A stretch of DNA of 64,000 nt from Nitrosomonas ureae (GTDB taxonomy: Bacteria > Pseudomonadota > Gammaproteobacteria > Burkholderiales > Nitrosomonadaceae), in NCBI RefSeq assembly GCF_001455205.1, contig NZ_CP013341.1, positions 1,736,001-1,800,000 of the forward strand, read 5' to 3'. The notes under the pieces are model-generated. The model had not been told where the DNA came from, made no database searches, and worked only from the letters and a program-made list of their open reading frames with translations. The translations under genes were made by a program, and so were the position numbers. Shown here piece after piece: positions 23,995 to 32,833 of the stretch (its first letter is position 1; every line of letters begins with the position of its first letter).

Positions 23995-25410
23995 ATGTTT
24001 CAATTAATAATAATTCCATTCATTTTGTTTTCATCGGTAACCTTTGTCCAAGCCGCCGAACTACCTGATTTTACGGGACTAGTTGAGAAACATGGTGTTG
24101 CAGTCGTGAACATCAGTGCTGTACAGAGTCTAAATGTGATGAATAATCAGATAATTCCTGAAATACCAGGAATTCCGGAGAATTCACCATTTTATGATTT
24201 TTTTAGAAGACATATACAGCCTTTCCCCGGGCCAAGAAAGTCTGAGCCTAAGTCGCTGGGATCAGGTTTTATTATTAGTTCGGATGGTTATATTCTGACA
24301 AATGCGCATGTGGTTGAAACTGCTGATGAGATAACCGTAAAGCTTAATGATAAAAGAGAGTTTGTCGCTGAAATTATTGGTACCGATCGTAAGACCGATA
24401 TAGCATTGATTAAAATTAGCGCTAGTGATTTGCCTGTAGTTGCACAAGGAAATCCCGAAAATCTTAAGGTGGGTGAGTGGGTGATTGCGATCGGTTCTCC
24501 ATTTGGTTTTGAACATAGCGTGACCGCGGGCATTGTAAGCGCTAAAGGACGTTCTTTAGCACAGGAAAATTATGTTCCATTTATACAAACTGATGTTGCA
24601 ATTAACCCAGGAAATTCAGGCGGGCCATTGTTTAACATGAAGGGTGAAGTAGTTGGAATTAATTCTCAAATTTATAGCCGTACGGGCGGATTTATGGGAT
24701 TGTCTTTTGCTATACCGATCAATGTTGCCACTGAAATTGCCGATCAGTTAAAGATTAGCGGTAAGGTAAGCCGAGGAAGAATTGGTGTAATGATTCAAGA
24801 AGTAACTAAAGAATTGGCAGAATCTTTTGGATTAACGGATAGTAGAGGAGCATTAGTCGTTTCTATTGAGAAAAATGGCCCTGCAGGAAAAGCCGGGGTT
24901 CAAGCCCGTGATATTATTCTGAAGTTCGATGAAAAGGAAGTTTTAACATCTTCTGATTTACCCCGCATAGTGGGCAATACTAAGCCAGGCTCAAAAGTAA
25001 CCATTCAAATGTGGCGGGATGGTGCTTTAAGAACAGTTAAGGTTGAAGTTGGAGAAACACTTTCTGATGAGGGATCAGAAAGCCGCAAACTTAAGCAAAG
25101 CAAAAAACCGGATACTTCTAATCGTCTTGGGTTGGCATTAAGTGAAGTTACCGATGAGCAAAAGAAACAGTTGGAGATTGCCAATGGTTTGCTGGTTGAA
25201 GACATGCAATCCGGTATTGCCAGTCGTTCCGGAATTCGTATCGGGGACATTATCCTGGGATTTAACAGTAAAGATGTAAAAAGTGTCGCGCAGTTTAATG
25301 AACTGCTCAATCAAGTTCAAAGTGGAAAAAATATTGCCTTACTTGTAAAAAGAGGGGAGATCACAACTTTCATTACAATGAAACTCTCCGACGATGACAA
25401 AGAAAATTGA
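23995..25410 (+). CDS. mucD: DegP/MucD periplasmic serine protease
   Basis: This is a 471-residue HtrA-family protease and chaperone of the periplasm. I set the start at the ATG at 23995. AGGATAAGAGG lies just upstream and the following sequence is a clean signal peptide (LIIIPFILFSSVTFVQA). The frame is open from 23944. The protease triad is visible: His in LTNAHVV, Asp in RKTDIALIKI, Ser in NPGNSGGPLF. Two PDZ domains follow (about residues 265-360 and 385-465). It ends the envelope-stress operon functionally, and the next gene overlaps it by 17 bp. Confidence 0.95.
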   Translation: MFQLIIIPFILFSSVTFVQAAELPDFTGLVEKHGVAVVNISAVQSLNVMNNQIIPEIPGIPENSPFYDFFRRHIQPFPGPRKSEPKSLGSGFIISSDGYILTNAHVVETADEITVKLNDKREFVAEIIGTDRKTDIALIKISASDLPVVAQGNPENLKVGEWVIAIGSPFGFEHSVTAGIVSAKGRSLAQENYVPFIQTDVAINPGNSGGPLFNMKGEVVGINSQIYSRTGGFMGLSFAIPINVATEIADQLKISGKVSRGRIGVMIQEVTKELAESFGLTDSRGALVVSIEKNGPAGKAGVQARDIILKFDEKEVLTSSDLPRIVGNTKPGSKVTIQMWRDGALRTVKVEVGETLSDEGSESRKLKQSKKPDTSNRLGLALSEVTDEQKKQLEIANGLLVEDMQSGIASRSGIRIGDIILGFNSKDVKSVAQFNELLNQVQSGKNIALLVKRGEITTFITMKLSDDDKEN

Positions 25411-25684
25411 GTCTAACTCTTTTCACACTGATCAAACACGGGAGCTGATCATCTATGGCCGCGAAGATTGTCATCTTTGCCAAGATATGATGTTTGCGCT
25501 GCAGAATTTGCAGCAGCAAGTATCATTCGATTTCAAGGTTGTTGATATTGATTCCGATCCACAGCTGGTTGCGCGCTATGGAGAAAAAATTCCAGTATTG
25601 ATTTCACCGCTTACCAATCAAGAGATTTGTCATTATTTTCTTGATTTAGCAGCTTTAGATGATTATCTTGGTAAATTTCGTTAG
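25394..25684 (+). CDS. glutaredoxin-like protein (DUF836 type)
   Basis: This 96-residue thioredoxin-fold protein has the motif REDCHLCQDM near residues 23-32, a CxxC (Cys-His-Leu-Cys). The conserved cis-Pro stands in EKIPVLI. Such small glutaredoxin-like proteins commonly lie between mucD and lepA in betaproteobacteria; the physiological substrate is unknown. The start overlaps mucD by 17 bp. A 102-bp gap with no clear terminator separates it from lepA. Confidence 0.85.
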   Translation: MTKKIESNSFHTDQTRELIIYGREDCHLCQDMMFALQNLQQQVSFDFKVVDIDSDPQLVARYGEKIPVLISPLTNQEICHYFLDLAALDDYLGKFR

Positions 25685-25786
25685 AATGCTGCCTCTTTAA
25701 TTGCCAATATAATATTTAAGTTTTCAGCTTGGCTAGTGAGTTATTAGTGCTCTGCTGAAAATATACTCTCTATTTTTTATACCTTG

Positions 25787-27580
25787 ATGCAGCATATCCG
25801 TAATTTTTCCATCATTGCTCATATTGATCACGGCAAGTCAACACTGGCGGATCGTATTATTCATCTGTGCGGTGGTTTATCCGATCGTGAAATGGAGGCG
25901 CAAGTATTAGACTCTATGGATCTGGAACGTGAAAGAGGCATTACCATCAAAGCCCAAACAGCGGCATTAAGCTACAAAGCAAAAAATGGTGAAACTTATT
26001 TATTGAATTTAATTGATACACCGGGACATGTAAATTTTTCTTATGAAGTTTCGCGCTCATTAGCTGCCTGCGAGGGTGCACTTTTGGTAGTTGATGCTTC
26101 CCAAGGTGTTGAGGCACAAACCGTTGCCAATTGTTATACAGCGATTGAGCAAGATGTTGAAGTTGTTCCAGTTCTAAATAAGATTGATCTTCCCGCTGCT
26201 GATCCGGAACGTGTCATCAGCAACATTGAAGAAGTAATTGGAATCGATGCGCAAGATGCGGTCAAAATCAGTGCAAAAACAGGAGAAGGTGTAGCAGATG
26301 TTTTAGAAGCTTTGATCGCTAAAATACCCGCACCGAAAGGTGATCCGAGCGCGCCTTTAAAAGCCTTAATTATTGATTCCTGGTTTGACAACTATGTCGG
26401 TGTCGTGATTTTGGTCAGAGTGATGGACGGTAAGGTAAAACCTGGCGATAAGATATTGCTGATGGCCAGCAAAGCTGTGCAGTTATGTGAGCAGGTAGGG
26501 GTGTTTGTGCCAAAGTCAGTTTATCGTGATTTGCTCAGCGCTGGTGAGGTGGGTTTTATCATCTCGGGTATCAAAGAATTGAATATAGCAAAGGTAGGAG
26601 ATACCGTAACTTCTGCAATTCATCCTGCGGCAAATCCTCTTCAGGGTTTCAAAGAAATAAAACCACAAGTATTTGCCGGTTTATATCCCGTAGAATCCAA
26701 TCAATATGATGCGTTACGTTCTGCATTGGAAAAGCTGAAGCTGAATGATTCGTCACTACATTTTGAACCGGAAGTATCTCAGGCATTGGGTTTCGGCTTC
26801 CGTTGCGGTTTTCTTGGGTTGTTGCATATGGATATTGTGCAGGAACGCTTAGAGCGCGAATATGATATGGACTTGATTACGACAGCCCCTACTGTTGTTT
26901 ACCAAGTATTGATGCGTGATAGCACGGTGATTGAAATTGAGAACCCGTCAAAAATACCAGATCTGTCAAAAATTGCCGAGATTCGCGAACCCATAATTAC
27001 TTCAACTATTATTGTGCCGGAAGAATATGTTGGCGCAGTGATTACCTTGTGCGTTAGTAAACGTGGAAATCAAGTGAACATGCAGTATATGGGTAAGCAA
27101 GTCATGCTGACCTACGAAATGCCACTGAATGAAGTTGTTATGGATTTTTTTGATCGATTGAAATCGACCAGTCGCGGTTATGCTTCTTTGGATTATGAAT
27201 TCAAAGAGTTTCGTGCTTCCGATTTAGTAAAGCTGGATGTATTGATTAACGGCGACAAGGTCGATGCGTTGTCTTTGATCATTCATCGAAGTAGCAGTCA
27301 GTATCGGGGGCGTGAATTAGTGCAAAGAATGCGCCAATTAATTCCCCGTCAGATGTTTGATATTGCCGTACAAGCTGCTGTGGGCGCCCATATTATTGCA
27401 CGCGAAACAGTCAAGGCATTACGAAAGAATGTGTTGGCAAAATGCTACGGTGGCGATATCTCACGTAAACGAAAGTTGCTGGAGAAACAAAAAGCAGGTA
27501 AAAAGAGAATGAAACGGGTTGGCAATGTGGAAATTCCACAAGAGGCGTTTCTGGCAATTTTGCAAGTCGATAATAAATAA
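25787..27580 (+). CDS. lepA: elongation factor 4 (LepA)
   Basis: This 597-residue translational GTPase helps ribosome assembly or translocation under stress. G1 is AHIDHGKSTLADRI, G2 lies near RGITIKAQT, G3 is DTPGHVNF, G4 is NKIDLP and G5 is SAKTGEG. Domains II, III and the LepA-specific C-terminal domain with the basic tail (GKKRMKRVGNVEIPQEAFL) are complete. I chose the ATG at 25787; a TTG directly before it is in frame. No strong ribosome site is visible, as is often the case for lepA. Confidence 0.97.
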   Translation: MQHIRNFSIIAHIDHGKSTLADRIIHLCGGLSDREMEAQVLDSMDLERERGITIKAQTAALSYKAKNGETYLLNLIDTPGHVNFSYEVSRSLAACEGALLVVDASQGVEAQTVANCYTAIEQDVEVVPVLNKIDLPAADPERVISNIEEVIGIDAQDAVKISAKTGEGVADVLEALIAKIPAPKGDPSAPLKALIIDSWFDNYVGVVILVRVMDGKVKPGDKILLMASKAVQLCEQVGVFVPKSVYRDLLSAGEVGFIISGIKELNIAKVGDTVTSAIHPAANPLQGFKEIKPQVFAGLYPVESNQYDALRSALEKLKLNDSSLHFEPEVSQALGFGFRCGFLGLLHMDIVQERLEREYDMDLITTAPTVVYQVLMRDSTVIEIENPSKIPDLSKIAEIREPIITSTIIVPEEYVGAVITLCVSKRGNQVNMQYMGKQVMLTYEMPLNEVVMDFFDRLKSTSRGYASLDYEFKEFRASDLVKLDVLINGDKVDALSLIIHRSSSQYRGRELVQRMRQLIPRQMFDIAVQAAVGAHIIARETVKALRKNVLAKCYGGDISRKRKLLEKQKAGKKRMKRVGNVEIPQEAFLAILQVDNK

Positions 27581-27686
27581 TAATGATGAGTAGAAAAATT
27601 TTTTTTCCGCAGGATTTTAGGTTGAATTTAAACGTATACATAATAATTCAAAACAGCACTCCTTATGCACAATCAAAGGAAATTGC

Positions 27687-28490
27687 ATGAATTTTCCGTT
27701 GATACTTTTAATTCTGCTTGTAATTACCGGTAGTATTTGGTTGTTAGATATTATTTTCTGGAAAAGAAAGCGCGAACCGAATGAGAATGAACCATGGTGG
27801 ATCGAATATCCCAAAAGCTTCTTTCCTATTATTTTGATTGTTTTTAGTTTGCGTTCTTTCGTCATTGAGCCATTTAAAATTCCATCAGGTTCAATGTTAC
27901 CTACACTATTGATAGGCGATTTTATTCTTGTAAATAAATATATCTATGGTATAAGGCTACCAGTCATTAATAAGAAAATTTTGGAGATGGACGAACCCAA
28001 ACGAGGGGATGTATTGGTTTTCCGTTATCCTGAAGATCCATCAATTGATTACATCAAACGAGTAGTCGGTGTCCCGGGTGATGTTATTACTTACCATAAT
28101 AAGCAGTTAATTATTAATGGGGAAGTGATAAAAATGGAATACGAGGGCGACTATAAATATGTCGAATCCGGGTTGGGATATATTTATTCCGATCGTTATT
28201 CGGAATATTTAGCTGATGAAAGTCATTTCATTATTATTAGTCCAGATATTAAAGGTATCCAGTTTTCGAACGTTCGGCAATTTGAATTCCGTGATAACTG
28301 CAAGTATCGTCGTACCGGCTTTACTTGTGAAGTACCGGCTGGAAATTATTTTACCTTGGGAGACAATCGTGATAGCAGTAGTGATAGTCGTTATTGGGGG
28401 TTCGTGCCTGAGGAAAATATTGTTGGTAAGGCATTCATGATTTGGTGGAATTTTGGAGATCTTAGTCGTATCGGATTGTCGATTAAATAA
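27687..28490 (+). CDS. lepB: signal peptidase I
   Basis: This 267-residue inner-membrane serine protease removes signal peptides from exported proteins. Two N-terminal membrane segments (LILLVITGSIWLLDIIF and FFPIILIVFSLRSFVI) precede the catalytic domain. The nucleophile Ser69 is in IPSGSMLPTL. The general-base Lys is in YIKRVVGVPGD, and the C-terminal box is GDNRDSSSDSRYWGFVP. AAAGGAAA precedes the ATG. LepA-lepB-rnc-era order is standard. Confidence 0.97.
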   Translation: MNFPLILLILLVITGSIWLLDIIFWKRKREPNENEPWWIEYPKSFFPIILIVFSLRSFVIEPFKIPSGSMLPTLLIGDFILVNKYIYGIRLPVINKKILEMDEPKRGDVLVFRYPEDPSIDYIKRVVGVPGDVITYHNKQLIINGEVIKMEYEGDYKYVESGLGYIYSDRYSEYLADESHFIIISPDIKGIQFSNVRQFEFRDNCKYRRTGFTCEVPAGNYFTLGDNRDSSSDSRYWGFVPEENIVGKAFMIWWNFGDLSRIGLSIK

Positions 28491-28515
28491 TAAGCTTTTT
28501 TCTATGAGGTGAGAT

Positions 28516-28887
28516 GTGAATTATCACAAGATGTCACTGAAACAAAAAGGTATTGGTTTGGTCAGCTTATTAATGTGGTCCGTGGTTCTGGTATTGATTG
28601 TTATCACTAGTTTGAGAATTGCGCCGGCTTATATAGAATACTCAGCAATTAAAAAGAATCTATCGGCCATTGCTAAAGACACAAGTTTGCAAAATACGAA
28701 TCTAAACCAAATAAGACTGGCATTTAGTAGGCGTGCTCAGATTGATGATATTAAGTCTATCAGTGGTCAAGATATTAAGATAAGTAGAGAAAATGGACGG
28801 GTGATTTTGAGTGTCGGCTATACAGAAAAAATCCCGCTATTTTCCAATGTATCTTTAAGCATTGATTTTGAAGCAGTGAGCGACTAG
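28516..28887 (+). CDS. DUF4845 membrane-anchored protein
   Basis: This 123-residue protein has one N-terminal membrane segment (IGLVSLLMWSVVLVLIVITSL) and a small periplasmic domain (APAYIEYSAIKKNLSAIAKD, VILSVGYTEKIPLFSNVSLSIDF). It matches the DUF4845 proteins that sit between lepB and rnc in beta- and gammaproteobacteria; function is unknown. The start is GTG at 28516 with GAGGTGAG six bases upstream. The next ATG (28531) is too far from that site. Confidence 0.85.
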   Translation: MNYHKMSLKQKGIGLVSLLMWSVVLVLIVITSLRIAPAYIEYSAIKKNLSAIAKDTSLQNTNLNQIRLAFSRRAQIDDIKSISGQDIKISRENGRVILSVGYTEKIPLFSNVSLSIDFEAVSD

Positions 28888-28900
28888 TACTTGAAAGATT

Positions 28901-29614
28901 ATGCGAGATGAGACAATATCAAATGATACCCGACAGTTACTGGATGTATTCTGTGAACGTCTAGGATATTGTTTTAATCAATCCCAATTGTTGCAAACGG
29001 CGTTAACTCATCGAAGCCACAGTACTCCCCATAATGAACGTCTTGAATTTCTGGGTGACGCGATATTGAACTGCGTAATCTCAGGAATAATTTATAAGCA
29101 TTTTCCAGAATTGCCAGAAGGGCACTTGTCCCGGCTTCGCGCCAATTTTGTGAATCAAAAGGCATTGTCGAGCATTGCGCTTAATTTACAAATGGATAAG
29201 TTGCTCCGACTAGGTGAAGGCGAGCTAAAAAGCGGTGGCTGTCATCGCCCATCGATTCTTGCAGATACTTTTGAAGCCTTGTTGGGTGCCATTTACCTGG
29301 ATAGTGATTATGCAAAGGTGGAAACAGTAGTTATGGCAATCTATTTACCTCTGATACAAGATATTGATCTTAAATCACCTGCTAAGGATCCTAAAACTTT
29401 ATTGCAAGAATTTTTACAAAGCCAGAAACTATCATTGCCAGAATATCTAGTGGTTACAACCAGTGGTAAAGCGCATAAACAAAAATTCAAAGTGGAATGT
29501 GTAATATCCACATTAAATATTCGAACTGCAGGTGAAGGCACCAATCGCCGGAGTGCCGAACAAGTGGCTGCAAAATTAGCCTATGAAAAAATTTGCTTGC
29601 AGCATACGCACTAA
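28901..29614 (+). CDS. rnc: ribonuclease III
   Basis: This 237-residue double-strand RNA endonuclease processes rRNA precursors and structured mRNAs. The catalytic signature NERLEFLGDAIL lies near residues 46-57, followed by the second acidic site in LADTFEALLGAIYLD. The double-stranded RNA-binding domain occupies about 160-230 (DPKTLLQEFLQSQKL, EGTNRRSAEQVAAKLAYEK). Length and motifs are normal. It follows the DUF4845 gene by 13 bp and precedes era by 45 bp. Confidence 0.97.
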   Translation: MRDETISNDTRQLLDVFCERLGYCFNQSQLLQTALTHRSHSTPHNERLEFLGDAILNCVISGIIYKHFPELPEGHLSRLRANFVNQKALSSIALNLQMDKLLRLGEGELKSGGCHRPSILADTFEALLGAIYLDSDYAKVETVVMAIYLPLIQDIDLKSPAKDPKTLLQEFLQSQKLSLPEYLVVTTSGKAHKQKFKVECVISTLNIRTAGEGTNRRSAEQVAAKLAYEKICLQHTH

Positions 29615-29659
29615 ATTAATAGTGTTTAATAAGCTAATTATTACCTACAACACTTCAGA

Positions 29660-30553
29660 ATGACCCTTCATGCCAATTTTCGTACTGGTTACGTAGCAAT
29701 TATTGGTCGCCCCAATGTGGGTAAATCGACTTTGTTGAATAAGCTGGTGAAACAGAAAATCAGCATTACATCAAAGAAAGCGCAAACCACTCGTTTCAGA
29801 ATTAATGGTATTTTGACAGATAAACAGACACAATTTGTTTTTGTTGATACGCCGGGTTTTCAAACACACTATACCAGTGGCTTAAATGCCGCAATGAATC
29901 GAGTGGTGACCCAAAGTATGCGCGAGGTGAATGTTATATTGTTTGTCCTTGAAGCGATGTGCCTTGATCAACGCGATATCGCGGTGCTCAAAATTCTACC
30001 CGCGAATGTTCCGATTATTTTAGTGGTCAATAAAATTGATAAATTGGCAGACAAGAATCGACTATTGCCATTTCTGGGTGAAGTAGCTCAAGTAGTTAAA
30101 TTTTCTGACATCATACCGGTGAGCGCGATGTATAAAATTCAGCTAGCGGAGCTTCTCAATACCATTCGCAACTATTTACCTGTTAGTGAACCTTTATACG
30201 ATAAGGATGAAATTACAGATCGCAGTGAGCGTTTTCTTGCCGGAGAATTTATTCGTGAAAAATTATTTCGCCTGGTTGGTGATGAGATTCCTTATTCGAC
30301 CAGTGTTGTGATTGATCAATTTAAGTTGGAAAATCATCTGCACAAAGTGTATGCCACCATCCTGGTTGATAAACCTAATCAAAAAGCAATTATTATTGGA
30401 AAGAAAGGTGAGAAGCTTAAACAAATAGCAAGCCAGGCGCGAAAAGACATGGAATTGTTGTTTGGGGAGAAAGTGTATCTGGAAGTTTGGGTTAAAGTTA
30501 AAGGTGGTTGGGCTGATAGTGAAAGTGTGCTAAGAAATCTAGGGTATGAATAA
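29660..30553 (+). CDS. era: GTPase Era
   Basis: This 297-residue GTPase binds 16S rRNA and helps 30S subunit maturation. The G motifs are GRPNVGKSTLLNKL, the switch region with KAQTTRFRI, DTPGFQ and NKIDKL. The C-terminal KH domain includes IIIGKKGEKLKQIASQAR. The gene lacks the usual downstream partner recO: only 38 bp separate its stop from the pdxJ start. Confidence 0.97.
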   Translation: MTLHANFRTGYVAIIGRPNVGKSTLLNKLVKQKISITSKKAQTTRFRINGILTDKQTQFVFVDTPGFQTHYTSGLNAAMNRVVTQSMREVNVILFVLEAMCLDQRDIAVLKILPANVPIILVVNKIDKLADKNRLLPFLGEVAQVVKFSDIIPVSAMYKIQLAELLNTIRNYLPVSEPLYDKDEITDRSERFLAGEFIREKLFRLVGDEIPYSTSVVIDQFKLENHLHKVYATILVDKPNQKAIIIGKKGEKLKQIASQARKDMELLFGEKVYLEVWVKVKGGWADSESVLRNLGYE

Positions 30554-30591
30554 ACCATTAAGCATTGCTTGCATCTTGGGAGTCTCAGAGA

Positions 30592-31317
30592 ATGATTGAA
30601 CTAGGTGTCAATATTGATCATGTGGCGACATTACGACAAGCACGCGGAACGAAATATCCGGACCCGATTGAAGCGGCATTGATCGCCGAATCTGCCGGGG
30701 CTGATGCGATTACTTTACATCTACGCGAAGATCGACGGCATATTCAGGATCGTGATGTGGAAATTTTGCGTAACCGGCTGACGACTAGAATGAATCTGGA
30801 AAGTGCAGTGACCGATGAAATGATTACTATCGCGCTTAGAATAAAGCCCCACGACATTTGCTTAGTGCCTGAGAGACGTGAAGAGCTAACAACGGAAGGG
30901 GGTCTCGATGTTGTGAAGCATTTCGATCAGATCAAGCGTGCATGTGAGAAACTGGGAGAGGCGGGGATACGTGTTTCATTGTTCATTAATGCTGATGCGC
31001 TACAAATTAATGCTGCAGCCCGAGCGGGTGCACCTGTTATCGAAATCCATACCGGCAGCTATGCTGATGCACATTCATTTGACGCGCAGGAAAAGCATTT
31101 TCTTGAGGTTCAGGAAGCCGTTGGTCTGGGTCGGAACCTTGGTCTGAAAGTTAATGCCGGACATGGTTTGCATTATGAAAATGTTCAAGCCATTGCAGCC
31201 ATTCCTGAAATTTCGGAATTGAATATTGGGCATGCAATTGTTGCCAGAGCGATTTTTGTTGGTTTTAAACTTGCTGTACAAGAAATGAAACAACTCATGC
31301 TCGAGTCGCGTAAATGA
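30592..31317 (+). CDS. pdxJ: pyridoxine 5'-phosphate synthase
   Basis: This 241-residue TIM-barrel enzyme condenses 1-deoxyxylulose-5-phosphate with aminoacetone phosphate in vitamin B6 synthesis. The start at 30592 gives the canonical MIELGVNIDHVATLRQARG; the frame upstream is open but unlike the family. Other motifs are ITLHLREDRRHI, CLVPERREELTTEGGLD and LNIGHAIVARAIF. Its stop overlaps acpS by 4 bp. Confidence 0.97.
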   Translation: MIELGVNIDHVATLRQARGTKYPDPIEAALIAESAGADAITLHLREDRRHIQDRDVEILRNRLTTRMNLESAVTDEMITIALRIKPHDICLVPERREELTTEGGLDVVKHFDQIKRACEKLGEAGIRVSLFINADALQINAAARAGAPVIEIHTGSYADAHSFDAQEKHFLEVQEAVGLGRNLGLKVNAGHGLHYENVQAIAAIPEISELNIGHAIVARAIFVGFKLAVQEMKQLMLESRK

Positions 31318-31691
31318 TCTATGGTATTGGAACCGATATTGTCGAATCAGCAAGGATTGCACAATCGTTGAGTCGTTTCGGCGAGCGCTTTGCGCAGCGT
31401 ATATTAACCGATAGCGAGTTGCAAGAGTATCAAACGAGTAGTAAGCCAATACTTTTTCTTGCTAGTCGCTTTGCGGCTAAAGAAGCGTTATCCAAAGCGA
31501 TGGGTACAGGGTTACGGCACCCGGTTAATTTGACATATATCACGATTACTCACAATGTTTTGGGGAAACCATTTTTCCAATTTCACCCTGAACTCAATCA
31601 ATTACTTTTCGACCATGGAATCACGCAACATCATCTTTCTATTAGCGACGAAGTGAATATGGTTTGTGCTTTTGTCGTATTGGAGAAATAA
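31314..31691 (+). CDS. acpS: holo-[acyl-carrier-protein] synthase
   Basis: This 125-residue enzyme moves the phosphopantetheine arm from coenzyme A to acyl carrier protein. The N-terminal metal-binding motif is YGIGTDIVE. The second signature is FLASRFAAKEALSKAMGTG. Length is typical. Its ATG overlaps the pdxJ stop, and nagZ begins 2 bases after its own stop, so pdxJ-acpS-nagZ is one translation unit. Confidence 0.97.
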   Translation: MIYGIGTDIVESARIAQSLSRFGERFAQRILTDSELQEYQTSSKPILFLASRFAAKEALSKAMGTGLRHPVNLTYITITHNVLGKPFFQFHPELNQLLFDHGITQHHLSISDEVNMVCAFVVLEK

Positions 31692-31693
31692 TC

Positions 31694-32746
31694 GTGCCAC
31701 TGGGACCAGTGATGCTCGATATTTCCGGAACACAATTATCCGAAGATGAAATCAAGAGGCTCTTACATCCCCTCACAGGGGGCGTCATTCTTTTTACCCG
31801 CAATTATGTAAACCATCGTCAATTGACTGAATTGACGCAGCAGATCCATGCGCTACGAAGTCCGCATTTGCTGATTGCGGTTGATCATGAAGGTGGGCGT
31901 GTTCAACGTTTTCGGGAAAACTTTACAAAACTCCCTGCAATGCGTGAGTTGGGAAAAATTTGGGATAAGCAATCGAGCCGGGCTCGGCACTTAGCTAAAC
32001 AGGTTGGTTTCGTGTTGGCGGCTGAGTTAAATGTTTGCGGTATCGATTTCAGTTTTACACCGGTGTTGGATCTGGATTATGGGAAAAATTCTGTAATCGG
32101 TGATCGTGCCTTCCATCATGAGGCCGATGTTGTTTCGGACTTGGCGTATAATTTGATGCTCGGACTTAAGAAAGGCGGTATGCCGGCAATAGTAAAGCAT
32201 TTTCCGGGACACGGTTATATTCAGACTGACTCGCATTTGGAAAAATCAATTGACCCACGTCGATACACTGAGATTGAAGCGGATGATTTAGTTCCATTCC
32301 AACACATGATTGATTCGGGAGTGGCTGGGGTAATGCCAGCACATATTATCTACTCAGAAATCGATTCCAAACCTGCCGGATTTTCGAGAATCTGGTTACA
32401 AAACATTTTACGTAAGGAATTACAATTCGAGGGTTGTATTTTCAGTGATGATTTAAGTATGCGTGGCGCTGGAGATTATTTGGAATCTATGCCTTCACGT
32501 GCGCAAGCTGCGCTCGATGCGGGTTGCGACATGATATTAATCTGCAATAATCCTGCAGGGGTCGACGAAGTTCTACATGGATTGCGTTGGGAAATGTCAG
32601 CGACAAGCCTTTCCCGGTTGGCACGTTTGCATGCCAGAAATAATACCGGTTCGATAATAAAATTGCGTGAAAATGGTGAGTATGTACAGGCAGTACGTGA
32701 AATCAGCATTATTGGATGTGAAAGTGGTGAGTTGCCGTTACAGTAA
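31694..32746 (+). CDS. nagZ: beta-N-acetylhexosaminidase NagZ
   Basis: This 350-residue glycoside hydrolase family 3 enzyme removes N-acetylglucosamine from muropeptides during cell-wall recycling in the cytoplasm. I set the start at the GTG at 31694 (GGAG eight bases upstream), giving MPLGPVMLDISG; the longer frame from 31664 overlaps acpS. Family motifs are LIAVDHEGGRVQRF, AIVKHFPGHGYIQTDSH with the catalytic His, and IFSDDLSMRGAG with the nucleophile Asp. The enzyme appears intact. Confidence 0.95.
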   Translation: MPLGPVMLDISGTQLSEDEIKRLLHPLTGGVILFTRNYVNHRQLTELTQQIHALRSPHLLIAVDHEGGRVQRFRENFTKLPAMRELGKIWDKQSSRARHLAKQVGFVLAAELNVCGIDFSFTPVLDLDYGKNSVIGDRAFHHEADVVSDLAYNLMLGLKKGGMPAIVKHFPGHGYIQTDSHLEKSIDPRRYTEIEADDLVPFQHMIDSGVAGVMPAHIIYSEIDSKPAGFSRIWLQNILRKELQFEGCIFSDDLSMRGAGDYLESMPSRAQAALDAGCDMILICNNPAGVDEVLHGLRWEMSATSLSRLARLHARNNTGSIIKLRENGEYVQAVREISIIGCESGELPLQ

Positions 32747-32833
32747 ATTGTATTTATTTCTCAAAGCGAACTATGTACAGCCTATTTTGTTTTAAAATTA
32801 CCTCTTAGAAAAAATTTCACATAAGGTCTAATT

